From the NCBI GenBank assembly GCA_029961685.1, contig JARWKL010000004.1, positions 23,441,610 to 23,505,609 on the forward strand: 64,000 nucleotides of DNA. Reading direction: 5' to 3'. Under the pieces are notes generated by a model, which worked only from the letters and a program-made list of their open reading frames with translations, had not been told where the DNA came from and made no database searches. Positions 40,139 through 53,441 of this stretch are shown piece after piece. Position numbers and translations under genes: made by a program. Position 1 is the first letter of the stretch. Each line of letters starts with the position of its first letter. The stretch comes from Aristolochia californica. Taxonomy: Eukaryota > Streptophyta > Magnoliopsida > Piperales > Aristolochiaceae.

Positions 40139-43090
40139 AATGTAGAGAGAGATAATTCCAAAAAGTATCTGTAATTTTGAGCGATTGTAAACTTTTTTTA
40201 GTTTTTATATATCAGTTTCTGCAATCGTCGAGAAAAGGGGGAGTTGGGGGATTTTTAACTGAGTGTTGACTCCGAATCCATAAGTCATTCCTTACATAAA
40301 TATAGCCCATTACGCATGATAAATCACTTTACAATCATCTATGACCGTTAAGTCAGCTTTTTGTAAATGGACAAAATAATGGCTTGTTTGATTCGAGTAA
40401 ATATCCCATCGCACGTTCACTTGGGAATTTAATGTTATTATCTTTAAAAGGATTGGATCCACAGGTCATTTTCATCTTTAACATGTTTCAAGCATGCATA
40501 TCCATTTTTTAAAACATGTGTGGAAAAATCTCTTTCTTATAAAATTCCGAGCTATTAGGGTTGGGCTAGTGCAATTTCCCAAACTTGGATAACAAAAATT
40601 TTGTGTTCATTTGTGGTGTGTGAATAAATTTTCTTTACTTACATTTGTTATTGCTTTAAATTATTTCCATACATAAACTCTAAATTTTTTATTTTGTTGT
40701 GATCTATTTGCCTTTTATCTCTTTTTTTGTTTGCGACATGAAGGGAAAGTGAAAACTCAAGTTTTGATTTAAGTAAAAAGTATACATCTAAAATGGCAAT
40801 GCACAATGTACAAATGTAGTGAGAGATAATTCCAAAAAGTATCTGTAATTTTTAGGGATTGTAAACTCTTTTTAGTTTTTAATATATCATGTTTTGCAAT
40901 CGTCGGGAAACGGGGGATGTGGGGGATTTTTAACTGAGTGTTGTCTCCCAATCCATAAGTCATTCCTTATAAAAATATAGCCCGTAACGTATGATAAATC
41001 ACTTTAAAATCATCTATGATCGTTAGGTTAGCTTATTGTAAATGTGCAAAATAATGGTTTGTCTGACTCGGGTAAATATCCCACCGCATGTTCACTTCGG
41101 AATTTAAAGTTACTATCTTTAAAAGGTTTGGATCCATAGGTCATTTGCTTCTTTCACATGTTTCAAGTATGCATATCCATTTTTTAAAACAAGTGTAAAA
41201 AAATATCTTTCTTATAAAATTTCGAGCTAATAGGGTTGGGCTAGTGGAATTTCCCAAACTCGGACAAAAAAACTTTTGTGTTCATTTGTGGTGTGTGAAT
41301 AAATTTTATTTACTTACATTTGTTATTGCTATAAATTATTTCCATACATAAACTCTAAAATTTTCATTTTGTTGTGATCTATTTGCCTCTTATCTTTTTC
41401 TTTGTTTGTGAGATGAAGGGAAAGTGAAAACTCAAGTTTTGATTTAAGAAAAAAGTATACATCTAAAATGTAAATGCACAATGCACAAATATAGAGAGAG
41501 ATAATTCCAAAAACTATTGGCAATTTTTAGGGATTGTAAACTCTATTTAGTTTTTTATATATCATGTTCTTCAATTGTCGGGAAAAGCAGGATGAGGGGG
41601 ATTTAAACTTAGTGTTGACTCGCAAACCATAAGTCATTCCTTAAAAAAATATTGCCCGTTATGCATGATAAATCACTTTACAATCATGTATGATCGTTAG
41701 GTCAACTTTTTGTAAATTGGATAATTAATGGCTTGTCTGACTTGGGTAAATATCCCACCGCACGTTCACTTGGGAATTTAATGTTATTATGTTTAAAAGG
41801 TTTGGATCCATATGTCATTTGCATCTTTAACAAGTTTCTAGCATGCGTATCCTTGTTTAAAACATGTGTATAAAAATCTCTTTCTTACAAAATTCTTAGC
41901 TATTAATGTTGAACTAGTGGAATTTTCCCAAACTTGGATAACAAAAATTTGGTGTTCGTTTGTGGTGTGTGAATAAATTTTCTTTACTAATTTTTTTTAA
42001 TGCTTTAAATTCTTTCCATACATAAACTCTAAAATTTTCATTTTGTAGTGATCTATTTGCCTTTTTTCTATTTGTTTGTTTACGAGATGAAGGGAAAGTG
42101 AAAACTCAAGTTTTGATTTAAGAAAAAAGTATACATCTAAAATGGAAATGCACAATGCAAAAATAAAGAGATAAATAATTCCAAAAAGTGTCTATAATTT
42201 TTAGGGATTGTAAACTTTTTTAGTTTTTATTTATCAGGTTATGTAATCGTCGGGAAAAGGGGGAGGTGCTGGATTTTCAACTGAGTGTTGACTCCCAATC
42301 CATAAGTCATTCCTTACAAAAATATAGCCCTTTATGCATGATAAATCACTTTACAATCATCTATGATCGTTAGGTCAGCTTTTTGTAAATGGGATAATTA
42401 ATGGCTTGTCTGACTCGGGTAAATATCCCACCGCACGTTCACTTGGGAATTTAATGTTATTATGTTTAAAAGGTTTGGATCCATATGTCATTTGCATCTT
42501 TAACAAGTTTCAAGCATGCATATCCTTTTTTAAAACATGTGTATAAAAATCTCTTTCTTATCAAATTCTTTGCTATTAATGTTGAACTAGTGGAATTTTC
42601 CCAAACTTGGATAACAAAACTTTTGTGTTCGTTTGTGGTGTGTGAATAAATTTTCTTTACTAATATTTTTTAATGCTTTAAATTCTTTCCATACATAAAC
42701 TCTAAAATTTTCATTTTGTTGTGATCTATTTGCCTTTTTTCTATTTGTTTGTTTACGAGATTAAGGGAAAGTGAAAACTCAAGTTTTGATTTAAGAAAAA
42801 AGTTTATTTCTAAAATGGAAATGCACAATGCACAAAAGTAGAGAGATAATTCCAAAAAGCAACTGTAATTTTGAGGGATTGTAAACTCTTTTTATTTTTT
42901 ATATATCAAATTTTACAAACGTTGGGAAAAAGGGGAGGCGGGGGATTTTTAACTGAGTGTTGACTCCCAATCCATAGGTCATTCCTTACAAAAATATAGC
43001 CAGTTTACATTCATCTATGATCGGCAGGTCAACCTTTTTTAAATAGGCAAAATAATGGCTTGTTTTACTCGGGTAAATATCCCACCGAAC

Positions 43091-43745
43091 GTTCACTTAT
43101 TGTCTTTAAAAGGTTTGGATCCATAGGTCATTTGCATCTTTAACATGTTTCAAGCTTGCATATCCATATTTTAAAACATGTCTTAGAAAAATCTCTTTCC
43201 TATAAAATTTCGAGCTATTAGGGTTGAACTAGGGGAATTTTTCAAACTTGGATAACAAAACTTTAGTGTTCATTTGTGGTGTCTGAATAAATTTTCTTTG
43301 CAAACATTTGTTATTGCTTTAAACTCTTTCCATACACAAACTCTAAAATTTTCATTTTGTTGTGATCTATTTGCCTTTTATCTCTTTTTTTGTATACGAG
43401 ATGAAGGGAAAGTGAAAACTCAAGTTTTGATTTAAGAAAAAAGTTTATTTCTAAAATGGAAATGCACAATGCACAAAAGTAGAGAGAGATAATTTCAAAA
43501 AGCGACTGTAATTTTTAGGGATTGTAAACTCTTTTTATTTTTTATATATCAAGTTTTGCAATCATCGGGAAAAGGAGGAGGCGGGGGATTTTTAACTGAG
43601 TGTTGACTCCCAATCCATAGGTCATTCCTTACAAAAATATAGCTAGTTTGTATTCATTTATTACCGGTAGGTCAGCCTTTTGTAAATGGGCAAAATAATG
43701 GCTTGTTTGACTTGGATAAATATCCCACCAAACGTTCACTTATTG
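43091..43745 (+). repeat. Two neighbouring monomers carrying the same two deletions
   Basis: At 43091 and 43734, GTTCACTT runs straight into ATTGTCTTTAAAAGG, missing about 17 bp of the usual TGGGAATTTAATG segment. Just upstream of each (near 43002 and 43645) the ATAGCC box joins AGTTT.ATTCAT, missing about 15-20 bp. Intervals are 640 and 643 bp. Two identical losses in adjacent units mean the deletions predate the duplication of this unit. Confidence 0.88.
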
Positions 43746-45671
43746 TCTTTAAAAGGTTTGGATCCATAGGTCATTTGCATCTTTAACATGTTTCAAACTT
43801 GCATATCCATTTTTTAAAACATGTGTAGTAAAATCTCTTTCCTAAAAAATTCCGAGCTATTAGGGTTGAACTAGTGGAATTTTCCAAACTTGGATAACAA
43901 AACTTTAGTGTTCATTTGTGGTGTGTGAATAAATTTTCTTTACTAACATTTTTTATAGCTTTAAACTCTTTCCATACATAAACTCTAAAATTTTCATTTT
44001 GTTGTGAACTATTTGCCTTTTATCTCTTTTTTTGTATACGAGATGAAGGGAAAGTGAAAACTCAAGTTTTGATTTAAGAAAAAACTATATATCTAAAATG
44101 GAAATTCACAATGCACAAATTTAGAGAGAGATAATTCCAAAAAATGTCTGTAATTTTCAGGGATTGTAAACTATTATTAGTTTTTATATAACAAGTTCTG
44201 CAATCGTCGGGAAAAGGGGGAGGCGAGGGATTTTTAACTAAGGTGGACTCCCAATCCATAAGTCATTCCTTACAAAAAATATAGCCCATTACGTTTCATA
44301 AATCACTTTATAATCATCTATGATCGTTAGGTCAACTTTTTGTAAATGGGTAAAATAATGGGTTATTTGACTCGGGTAAATATCCCACCGCACGTTCACT
44401 TGGGAATTTAATGTTATTATCTTTAAACATTTTGGATCCATAGATCATTTGCATCTTTAACACGTTTCAAGCATGCATATCCATTTTTTTAAACTTGTGT
44501 AGAAAATTCTCTTTCTTATAAAATTTCGAGCTATTAGGTTTGAACAAGTGGAATTTCCCCAACTTGGATAACAAAACTTTTCTGTTCATTTGTGGTGTGT
44601 GAATAAATTTTCTTTACTTAAATTTTTTAATTCTTTAAATTCTTTCCATACATAAACTCTAAAATTTTCATTTTGTTGTGATCTATTTGCCTTTTTTCTC
44701 TTTTTTTTTACGAGATGAAGGGAAAGTGAAAATTCTAGTTTTGATTTATGAAAACAGTATTCATCTAAAATGGTAATGCACAATGCACATATGTAGAGAG
44801 AGATAATTCCAAAAAGTGTCTGTAAATTTTAGGAATTGTAAACTCTTTTTAGTTTTTATATATCAGGTCTTGTAATCATCAGGAAAAGGGGGAGGTCGAG
44901 GATTTTTAATTGAGTGTTGAATCCCAATCCATAAGTCATTCCTTACAAAAATCTAGCCCGTTACGCATGATAAATCACTTTACAATCATCAATGATCGTT
45001 TGGTCAGCCTTTTGTAAATGGGCAAAGTAATGTCTAGTTTGACTTAGGTAAATATCCCACTGAATGTTCACTTGGGAATTTAATGTTATTATCTTTAAAA
45101 TTTTTGGATCAATAGGTCATTTGCATCTTTAAAATGTTTCAAGCATGCATATCCATTTTTTAAAACATGTGTAGAAAAATCTCTATCTTTAAAATTCTGA
45201 GCTATTAGGGTTGAACTAGTGGAATTTCCAAAACTTGGATAACAAAACTCTTGTGTTCATTTGTTGTATGAGAATAAAGTTTCTTTCTAAAATTTGTTAT
45301 TGCTTTAAATTCTTTCCATACATAAACTCTAAAATTTTCATTTTGTTGTGATCTATTTGCCTTTTTTCTCTTTTTTTGTCTACGAGATGATGGGAAAGTG
45401 AAAACTCAAGTTTTGATTTAAGAAAAAAGAATACATCTAAAAAGGAAATGCACAATACACAAATGGAGAGAGATATAATTCTAAAAAGTGTCTGTAATTT
45501 TTAGGGATTATAAACTCTTTTTAGTTTTTATATATCAGTTTCTGCAACCGTCGAAAAAAGGGGGAGGCGGGAGATTTTTAACTGATTGTTGACTCCCAAT
45601 CCATAGGTTGTTTCTTAAAAAAATATAGCCCGTTACGCATGATAAATCACTTTACAATCATCTATGATCGT

Positions 45672-48600
45672 TAGGTCAGATTTTTTTAATTGGGCAAAAT
45701 AATGGCTTGTTTGACTCGGGTAAATATCCCACCATACGTTCACTTGGGAATTTTAATGTTACTCTTCCAAAGGTTTGGATCCATAGGTCATTTTCATCTT
45801 TAACATGTTTCAAGCATGCATATCCATTTTTTAAAACATGTGTATAAAAATCTTTCTTATAAAATTTCGAGCTATTAGGTTTGAACCAGTGGAATTTCCC
45901 AAACTAGGATAACAAAACTTTTGTGTTTATTTGTGGTGTGTGAATAAATTTTCTTTACTTACATTTGTTATTGCTTTAAATTATTTGCATACATAAACTC
46001 TAAAATTTTCATTTTTTTGTTATCTATTTGCCTTTTATCTCTTTTTTTGTTTATGAGATGAAGGGAAAGTGAAAACTCAAATTTTGATTTAAGAAAAAGG
46101 TTTACATCTAAAGTGAAAATTCACAATGCACAATTGTAGAGAGAGATAATTCCAAAAAGTGTTTGTAATTTTTATGGATTGTAAACACTTTTTAATTTTT
46201 TATATATCAGGCTCTACAATCGTTGGGAAAACGGGGAGGCGGGGGATTTTTAACTGAGTGTTGACTCCCAATCCATAGGTCATTCCTTACAAAAATATAA
46301 CCTGTTATGCAAGATAAATCACTTTACAATCATCTATGATCGTAAGTCAGCTTTTTGTAAATGGGCAAAATAATGGCATGTTTGACTCGAGTAAATTTCC
46401 CACCGCACATTCACTTGGGAATTTAATGTTATTCTCTTTAAAATGTTTGGATCCATAGTTCATTTTAATCTTTATCATGTTTCAAGCATGCATATCAATT
46501 TTTTAAAACATGTGTACAAAAATCTTTTTCTTATAAAATTCCGAGCAATTAGGGTTGAACTAATAGAACTTCCCAATCTTTGATAACAAAACTTTTCATA
46601 TCATTTGTAGTGTATGAATAAATTTTCTTATATTAAAATTTTTTTTCTTTAAATTCTTTCCATAGATAAACTCTAAAATTTCATTTTTTAATGACCTATT
46701 TGCCTTTTATCTCTTTTTTAGTTTGCGAGATGAAGGGAAAGTGAAAACTCAAGTTTTTATTTAAGAAAAAAGTATACATCTAAAATGGAAATGCACAATG
46801 CACAAATGTAGAGAGAGATAATTCCAAAACATTTCTCTTATTTTTACGGATTGTAAACCCTTTTTAGTTTTTTTATATATCATGTTCTGCAATAGTCGAG
46901 AAAAGTGGAATGCATGGGATTTTTAACTGAGTGTTGACTCCCAATACATAAGTGATTCCTTACAAAAATATACCCCGTTACGTCAGTTTTTTTTTTAAAG
47001 GCAAAATAATGGCTTGTTTGACTCGGGTAAATATCCCACCGAACGTTCACTTGGGAATTTAATGTTATTATCTTTAAAATGTTTGGATCCATAGGTCTTT
47101 TGCATCTTTAATATGTTTCAAGCATGCATATCCTTTTTTAAAAAACATGTGTAGAAAAATCTCTTTCTAATAAAATTCCGAGCAATTAGGGTTGAACTAG
47201 AGGAATTTCCCAAACTTGGATAACAAAAATTTATGTTCGTTTGTGGTGTGTGAATAAATTTTCTTTACTTACATTTGTTATTGCTTTAAATTCTTTCCAT
47301 ACATAAACTCTAAAATTTTCATTTTGTTGTGATCTATTAGCCTTTTATCTCTTTTTTTGTTTACGAGATGAAGGGAAAGGCAAAACTCAAGTTTTTATTT
47401 CATAAAAAAGTATTCATCTAAAATGGAGATGCACAATGCACAAATGTAGAGAGAGATAATTCCAAAAAATGCTTGTAATTTTTAGGGATTGTAAACTCAT
47501 TTTAGTTTTTATATATCAAGTTCTGCAATCATGGGAAAAAGGGGGAGGCGAGGATTTTTAACTGAGTGTTGACTCCCAATCCATAAGTCATTCCTTACAA
47601 AAATATTGCCCGTTATGCATGATAAATCACTTTATAATCATCTATGATTGTTAGGTCAGTTTTTTGTAAAAGGGGAAAATAATTGGCTTGTTTGACTCGC
47701 GTAAATATTCCACCATACGTCAACTTGGGAATTTAATGTTATTATCTTTAAAAGGTTTGGATCCATAGGTCATTTGCATCTTTAACATGTTTCAAGCATG
47801 CATATCCATTTTTTAAAACATGTGTAGAAGAATCTCTTTCTTATAAAATTCCGAGCTGTTAGGGTTGAACAAGTGGACTTTCCCAAACTTGGATAACAAA
47901 ACTTTTATGTTCATTTTTTGTGTGAGAATAAATTTTCTTTACTTACGTTTTTTATTGCTTTAAATTCTTTCTATATATAAACTCTAAAATTTTCATTTTG
48001 TTGTGATATATCTGCCTTTTATCTCTTCTTTTTTTTACGAGATGAAGGACAACTGAAAAATCTTGTTTTGATTTAAGAAAAAAGTGTACATCTAAAATGG
48101 AAATGCATAGTGCAAAAATGTAGAGAGAGATAATTTCAAAAAGTGTCTTTAATTTTTAGGGATTTTAAACTCTTTCTAGTTTTTATATATCAGGTTCTGC
48201 AATCGTCGGGAAAAGGGTGAGGCGGGGGATTTTTAACTGAGTGTTGATAGCCAAGACATCTGACATTCCTTACCAAAATATAGCCCGTAACGCATGATAA
48301 ATCACTTTATAATCATCTATGATAGTTAGGTCAACTTTTTGTAAATGGACAAAATAATGGCTAGTTTGACTCGAGTAAATATCCCACCGCACGTTCACTT
48401 GGGAATTTAATGTTATTATCTTTAAAAGGTTTGGATCCATAGGTCATTTGAATCTTTAACATGTATCAAGCAAGCATATCCATTTTTTAAAACATTTGTA
48501 GAAAATAACTTTCTTATAAAATTCCTAGCTATTATGGTTAAACTAGTGGAATTTCCTAAACTTGGATAACAAAACTTTTTTGTTCATTTGTGGTGTGAGA

Positions 48601-51600
48601 ATAAATTTTCTTTACTTACATTTCTTATCGCTTTAAATTCTTTCTATACATAAACATTAAAATTTTCTTTTTGTTGTGATCTATTTGCCTTTTATCTCTT
48701 CTTTTTTTTTACGAGATGAAGGGAAAGTGAAAACTCAAGTTTTGATTTAAGAAAAAAGTATACATCTAAAATGGAAATGCTCAGTGCAAAAATGTAGAGA
48801 GTGACAATTCCAAAAAGTGTCTGTAATTTTTAGGGATGGTAAACTCATTTTAGTTTTTATATATCAGGTTCTACAAACGTCAAGAAAAGGGGGAGGTAGG
48901 GAATTTTTAACTGAGTGTTGACTCCCAATCCATAAGTCATTCCTTACAAAAATATAGACCGTTATGCTTGATAAATCACTTTACAATCATCTATGATCGT
49001 TAGGTTAGCTTTTTGTGAATGGGCAAAATAATGGCTTATTTGACTCGGGTAAATATCCCACCGAACGTTCACTTGGGAAGTTAATTTTATTATCTTTAAA
49101 AGGTTTGGATCCAAAGGTCATTTGCATCCATAACATTTTTCAAGCATGCATATCCTTTTTTAAAAACAGGTGTAGAAAAATTTCTTTCTTATAAAATTCC
49201 AAGCTATTATGGTTGAAGTGTGGAATTTTGCCACACTTGGATAACTAAAATTTTGTGTTCATTTGTGGTGTGTTAATAAATTTTATTTACTTAACTTTAT
49301 TATTGCTTTAAATTATTTCCATACATAAACTCTAAAATTTTCATTTTGTTGTGATCTATTTGCCTTTTATCCTTTTTTTTTTTATACAAGATGAAGGGAA
49401 AGTGAAAACTCATGTTTTGATTTAAGAAAAAATTATATTTCTAAGAAGGAGATACACAATGCAAATATGCAAAGAGAGATAATTCCAAAGAGTGTCTGTG
49501 ATTTTTAGGGATTGTAAACTCTTTTTAGTTTTTATATATCAAGTTCTGCAATCGTTGGGAAAAGGGACAGGCGGGGGATTTTTAACTGACTGTTGACTCC
49601 CAATCCATAAGTCATTCCATACAAAAAAATATAGCCCATTACGCATGATAAATCACTTTACAATCTTCTGTGATAGTTAGGTCAGCTTTTTGTAAATGGT
49701 CAAAATAAAGACTAGTTTGACTCGGGAAAATATCTTACCGCACGGGCATTTGGGAATTTTAAGTTATTCTCTTTAAAAGGATTGGATCCGTAGGGCATTT
49801 GGATCTTTAACATGTTTCAAGCTTGCATATCCATTTTTTAAAACATGTGTAGAAAAATTTTTCTTATAAAATTTTGAGCTATTAGGGTTGAACTAGTGGA
49901 ATTTCCCAAACTTGGTTAACAAAACTTTAGTGTTCCTTTGTGGTGTGTGAATAAATTTTCTTTACTTACATTTGTTATTGCTTTCAATTCTTTCCATACA
50001 TACTCTGAAATTTTCATTTTGTTGTGATCTATTTGCCTTTTGTCTATTTTTTTGTTTACGTGATGAAGGGAAAGTGAAAAATCAAGTTTTGATTTAAGAA
50101 AAAAATATACATCTTAAATGGAAATGCACAATGCATAAATTTAGAGTGAGATAATTCCAAAAAGTGTCTGTTATTTTTAGGGACTGTAAACTCTTTTTAG
50201 TTTTTATATATCAGGTTTTGCAATCGTCTGGAAAAGGGGGAGGCGAGGAATTTTTAACTGAGTGTTGACTCCCAAATATAGCCCATTACGCTTGATAAAT
50301 CTCTTTACAATCATCTATGATCGTTAGGTCAGCTTTTTGTAAATGGGCAAAATAATGGTATGTTTTAGTCGGGTACATATCCCTCCGAACGTTCACTTGG
50401 GAATTTAATGTTATTATCTTTAAATGGTTTGGATCCATAGGTCATTTTAATCTTCAACATGTTTCAAACATGCATATCCATTTTTTGAAACATGTGCAGA
50501 AAAAAAATTTCTTATAAAATTTTGAGCTATTAGTGTTGAACAAGTGGAATTTCCCAAACATGGATAACAAAACTTTTTTGTTCATTTGTGGTGTGTGAAT
50601 AAATTTTCTTTGCTTAAATTTTTTATTGCATTAAATTCTTTCCATAGAAAAACCCTAAAATTTTCATTTTGTTGTGATCTATATGCCTTTTTTTCTCTTT
50701 TTTTGTTTACGAGATGAAGGGAAAGTGAAAAATCAAGTTTGATTTAAGAAAAAGTATACATCTAAAATGGAAATGCACAGTGCACAAATATAGAGAGAGA
50801 TAATTTCAAAAAGTTTCTATAATTTTTAGGGATTGTAAATTCTTTTATGTTTTTATATATCTGGTTCAGCAATCGTTGGGAAAAGCGGGAGGCGGGGGAT
50901 TTTTAACAGAGTGTTGACCCCCAATCCATAAGTCATTCCTTACAAAAATATTGCCCGTTACGCATGATTAATCGTTAAGTTAGTTTTTTGTAAATGGGTA
51001 AAATAATGGCTTGTTGGACTCGGGTAAATATCCCACCACACTTTCACTTGGGAAATTAATGTTATTGTCTTTAAAATGTTTGGATCCATAGGTCATTTGC
51101 ATCTTTAACATGTTTCAAGCATGCATATCCAATTTTTAAAACATGTGTAGAAAAATCTCTTTCTTATAAAATTCCGAGTTATAAGGGTTGAACCAGTGGA
51201 ATTTTCCCAAACTTGGAAAACAAAACTTTTGTGTTCATTTGAGGTGTGTGAATAAATTTTATTTATTTACATTTTTTTATTGCTTTACATTCTTTCCATA
51301 AATAAAATCTAAAATTTTCATTTTGTTGTGATCTATTTGCCTTTATCTCTTTTTTTGTTTACGAGATAAAGGGAAAGTGAAAACTCAAATTTTAATTTAA
51401 GAAAAAAGTATACATCTAAAATGGAAACGCACAATGCAAAAATGTAGAGAGAGATAATTCCAAAAACTGTTTGTAATTTTTAAGGATTGTGAGCTCTTTT
51501 CTGTTTTTATATATTAGGTTCTGCAATCGTTCAGAAAAGGGGGAGGCGAGGGATTTTTAACTGCGCAATCCATAAGTCATTCCTTAAAAAAAATAGCCCG

Positions 51601-53441
51601 TTACACATGGTAAATCACTTTACAATCATCTATGATCGTTAGGTCAGCTTTTTGTAAATGGGCAAAATAATGGCTTGTTTGAGTCGGGTAAATATCCCAC
51701 CGCACGTTCTCTTTGGAATTTAAAGTTATTCTCTTTAAAAGGTTTGGATCCATAGGTCATTTGAATCTTTAACATGTTTCAGGCATGCATATCTAATTTT
51801 TAAAACATGTGTAGAAAAATTTCTTTCTTATAAAATTCCGAGCTAAAAGGGTTGAACTATGAAATTTCCCAAACTTGGTTAACAAAACTTTTGTGTTCAT
51901 TTTTGGTGTGTGAAAAAATTTTGTTTTCTTACATTTGTTATTGTTTTAAATTCTTTCCATACATAAGCTCTAAAATTTTCATTTTTTTGTGATCTATTTG
52001 CCTTTTATATCTTTTTTTGTTTACAAGGTGAAGTGAAAATGGAAACTCAAGTTTTGATTGAAGAAAAAAGTATACACCTAAAATGGAAATGCACATTTGA
52101 AAAAATGTAGAGAGAGTTAATTCCAAAAAGTGTCTGTAATTTTACGGATTGTAAACTCTTTTTAGTTTTTTATATATCATGTTCTGCAATCGTCAAAAAA
52201 AGGGGGATGCGAGGGGTTATTAACTGAGTGTTGACTCCCAATCCATAAGTCTTTTCTTACAAAAATGTAGCCCGTTATGCATGATAAATCACTTTACAAT
52301 CATCTATGATCGTTTGCTCAGATTTTTGTAAAAGGACAAAATAAAGCCTTGTCTGACCCAGGAAAATATCTCACCGCACGTGCATTTGTTATTGCTTTAA
52401 ATTCTTTCTGTACATAAAATCCAAAATTTTCATTTTGTTGTGATCTATTTGCCTTTTGTGTATCTTTTTGTTTACGAGATGAAGGGAAATTAAAAAAATC
52501 TAGTTTTGATTTAAGTAAAAAGTATACATCTTAAATGTAAATGCACAATGCACAAATTAAGCGAGAGATAATTCCAAAATGTGTCTGTAAATTTTAAGGA
52601 CTGTAAACTCTTTCAAGTTTTTATATATCAGGTTCAGCAATCAATGGGAAAAGGGCGAGGCGGAGGATTTTTATCTGAGTGTTGACTCCCAGTCCATAAG
52701 TTGTTCCTTACAAAAATATAGCCCGTTACGCATGATAAATCACTTTACAATCATCTATGATTGTTAGGTCAGCTTTTTGTAATTGGGCAAAATAATGGCT
52801 TGTTTGACTCGGGTAAATATCCCACCATACGTTCATATGGGAATTTTAATGTTATACTCTTCCAAATGTTTGGATCCATAGGTCATTTTCATCTTTAACA
52901 TGTTTCAAGCATGCATATCCATTTTTTAAAACATGTGTATAAAAATCTCTTTCTTATAAAATTCTGAGCTATTAGGTTTGGACCAGTGGAATTTCCCAAA
53001 CTAGGATAGCAAAACTTTTGTGTTTATTTGTGGTGTGTGAATAAATTTTCTTTACTCACATTTGTTATTGCTTTAAATTATTTGCATACATAAAATCTAA
53101 AATTTTCATTTTTTTGTTATCTATTTGCCTTTTATCTCTTTTTTTGTTTATGAGATGAAGGGAAAGTGAAAACTCAAATTTTGATTTAAGAAAAAGGTTT
53201 ACATCTAAAGTGAAAATGCACAATGCACAATTGTAGAGAGAGATAATTCCAAAAAGTGTTTGTAATTTTTATGGATTGTAAACACTTTTTAGTTTTTTAT
53301 ATATTAGGCTCTGCAATCGTCGGGAAAACGGGGAGGCGGGGGATTTTTAACTGAGTGTTGACTCCCAATCCATAAGGCATTCCTTACAAAAATATAGCCC
53401 GTTACGCTTGATTAATCACTTTACAATCATCTTTGATCATT
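45672..53441 (+). repeat. Twelve satellite monomers; first and last are a long-distance matched pair
   Basis: Landmarks are at 45777, 46449, 47085, 47759, 48433, 49107, 49784, 50431, 51082, 51746, (lost) and 52872. The first (about 45690-46290) and last (about 52785-53385) share CCAAACTAGGAT (45901 and 52998 in register), TGTGTTTATTTG, AATTATTTGCATAC, AAGGTTTACATCTAAAGTG and GGGAAAACGGGGAGG variants. The offset is about 7097 bp or eleven monomer positions. Shortened units occur at 46979 (about 37 bp lost), 50275 (about 22 bp), 50966 (about 25 bp) and 51563 (about 13 bp). Confidence 0.88.
52378..52384 (+). repeat. Deletion junction, about 220 bp of monomer lost including the GGATCC site
   Basis: CTCACCGCACGTG is joined to CATTTGTTATTGC. 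The segment from about +82 to +290, with GGATCC, the dyad and the TGGTGTGTG box, is gone. Landmarks 51746 to 52872 (1126 bp) cover two monomers, giving a net loss near 220 bp. Confidence 0.92.

Larger units (their letters stand above)
38997..45671 (+). repeat. Ten satellite monomers containing three adjacent duplicate pairs
   Basis: Landmarks are at 39102, 39780, 40455, 41130, 41804, 42477, 43117, 43760, 44434 and 45106. Pair 1 is described separately. Pair 2 (41804 and 42477) shares GGATAATTAATGG (41719, 42392, offset 673), TATGTTTAAAAGG and AACAAGTTTC. Pair 3 (43117 and 43760) shares two deletions, at the AGCC..GTTT..ATTCAT junction and at GTTCACTTATTGTC (43091, 43734). The AGTTTATTTC variant at 42801 and 43442 spans the boundary of the pairs. 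Confidence 0.9.
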
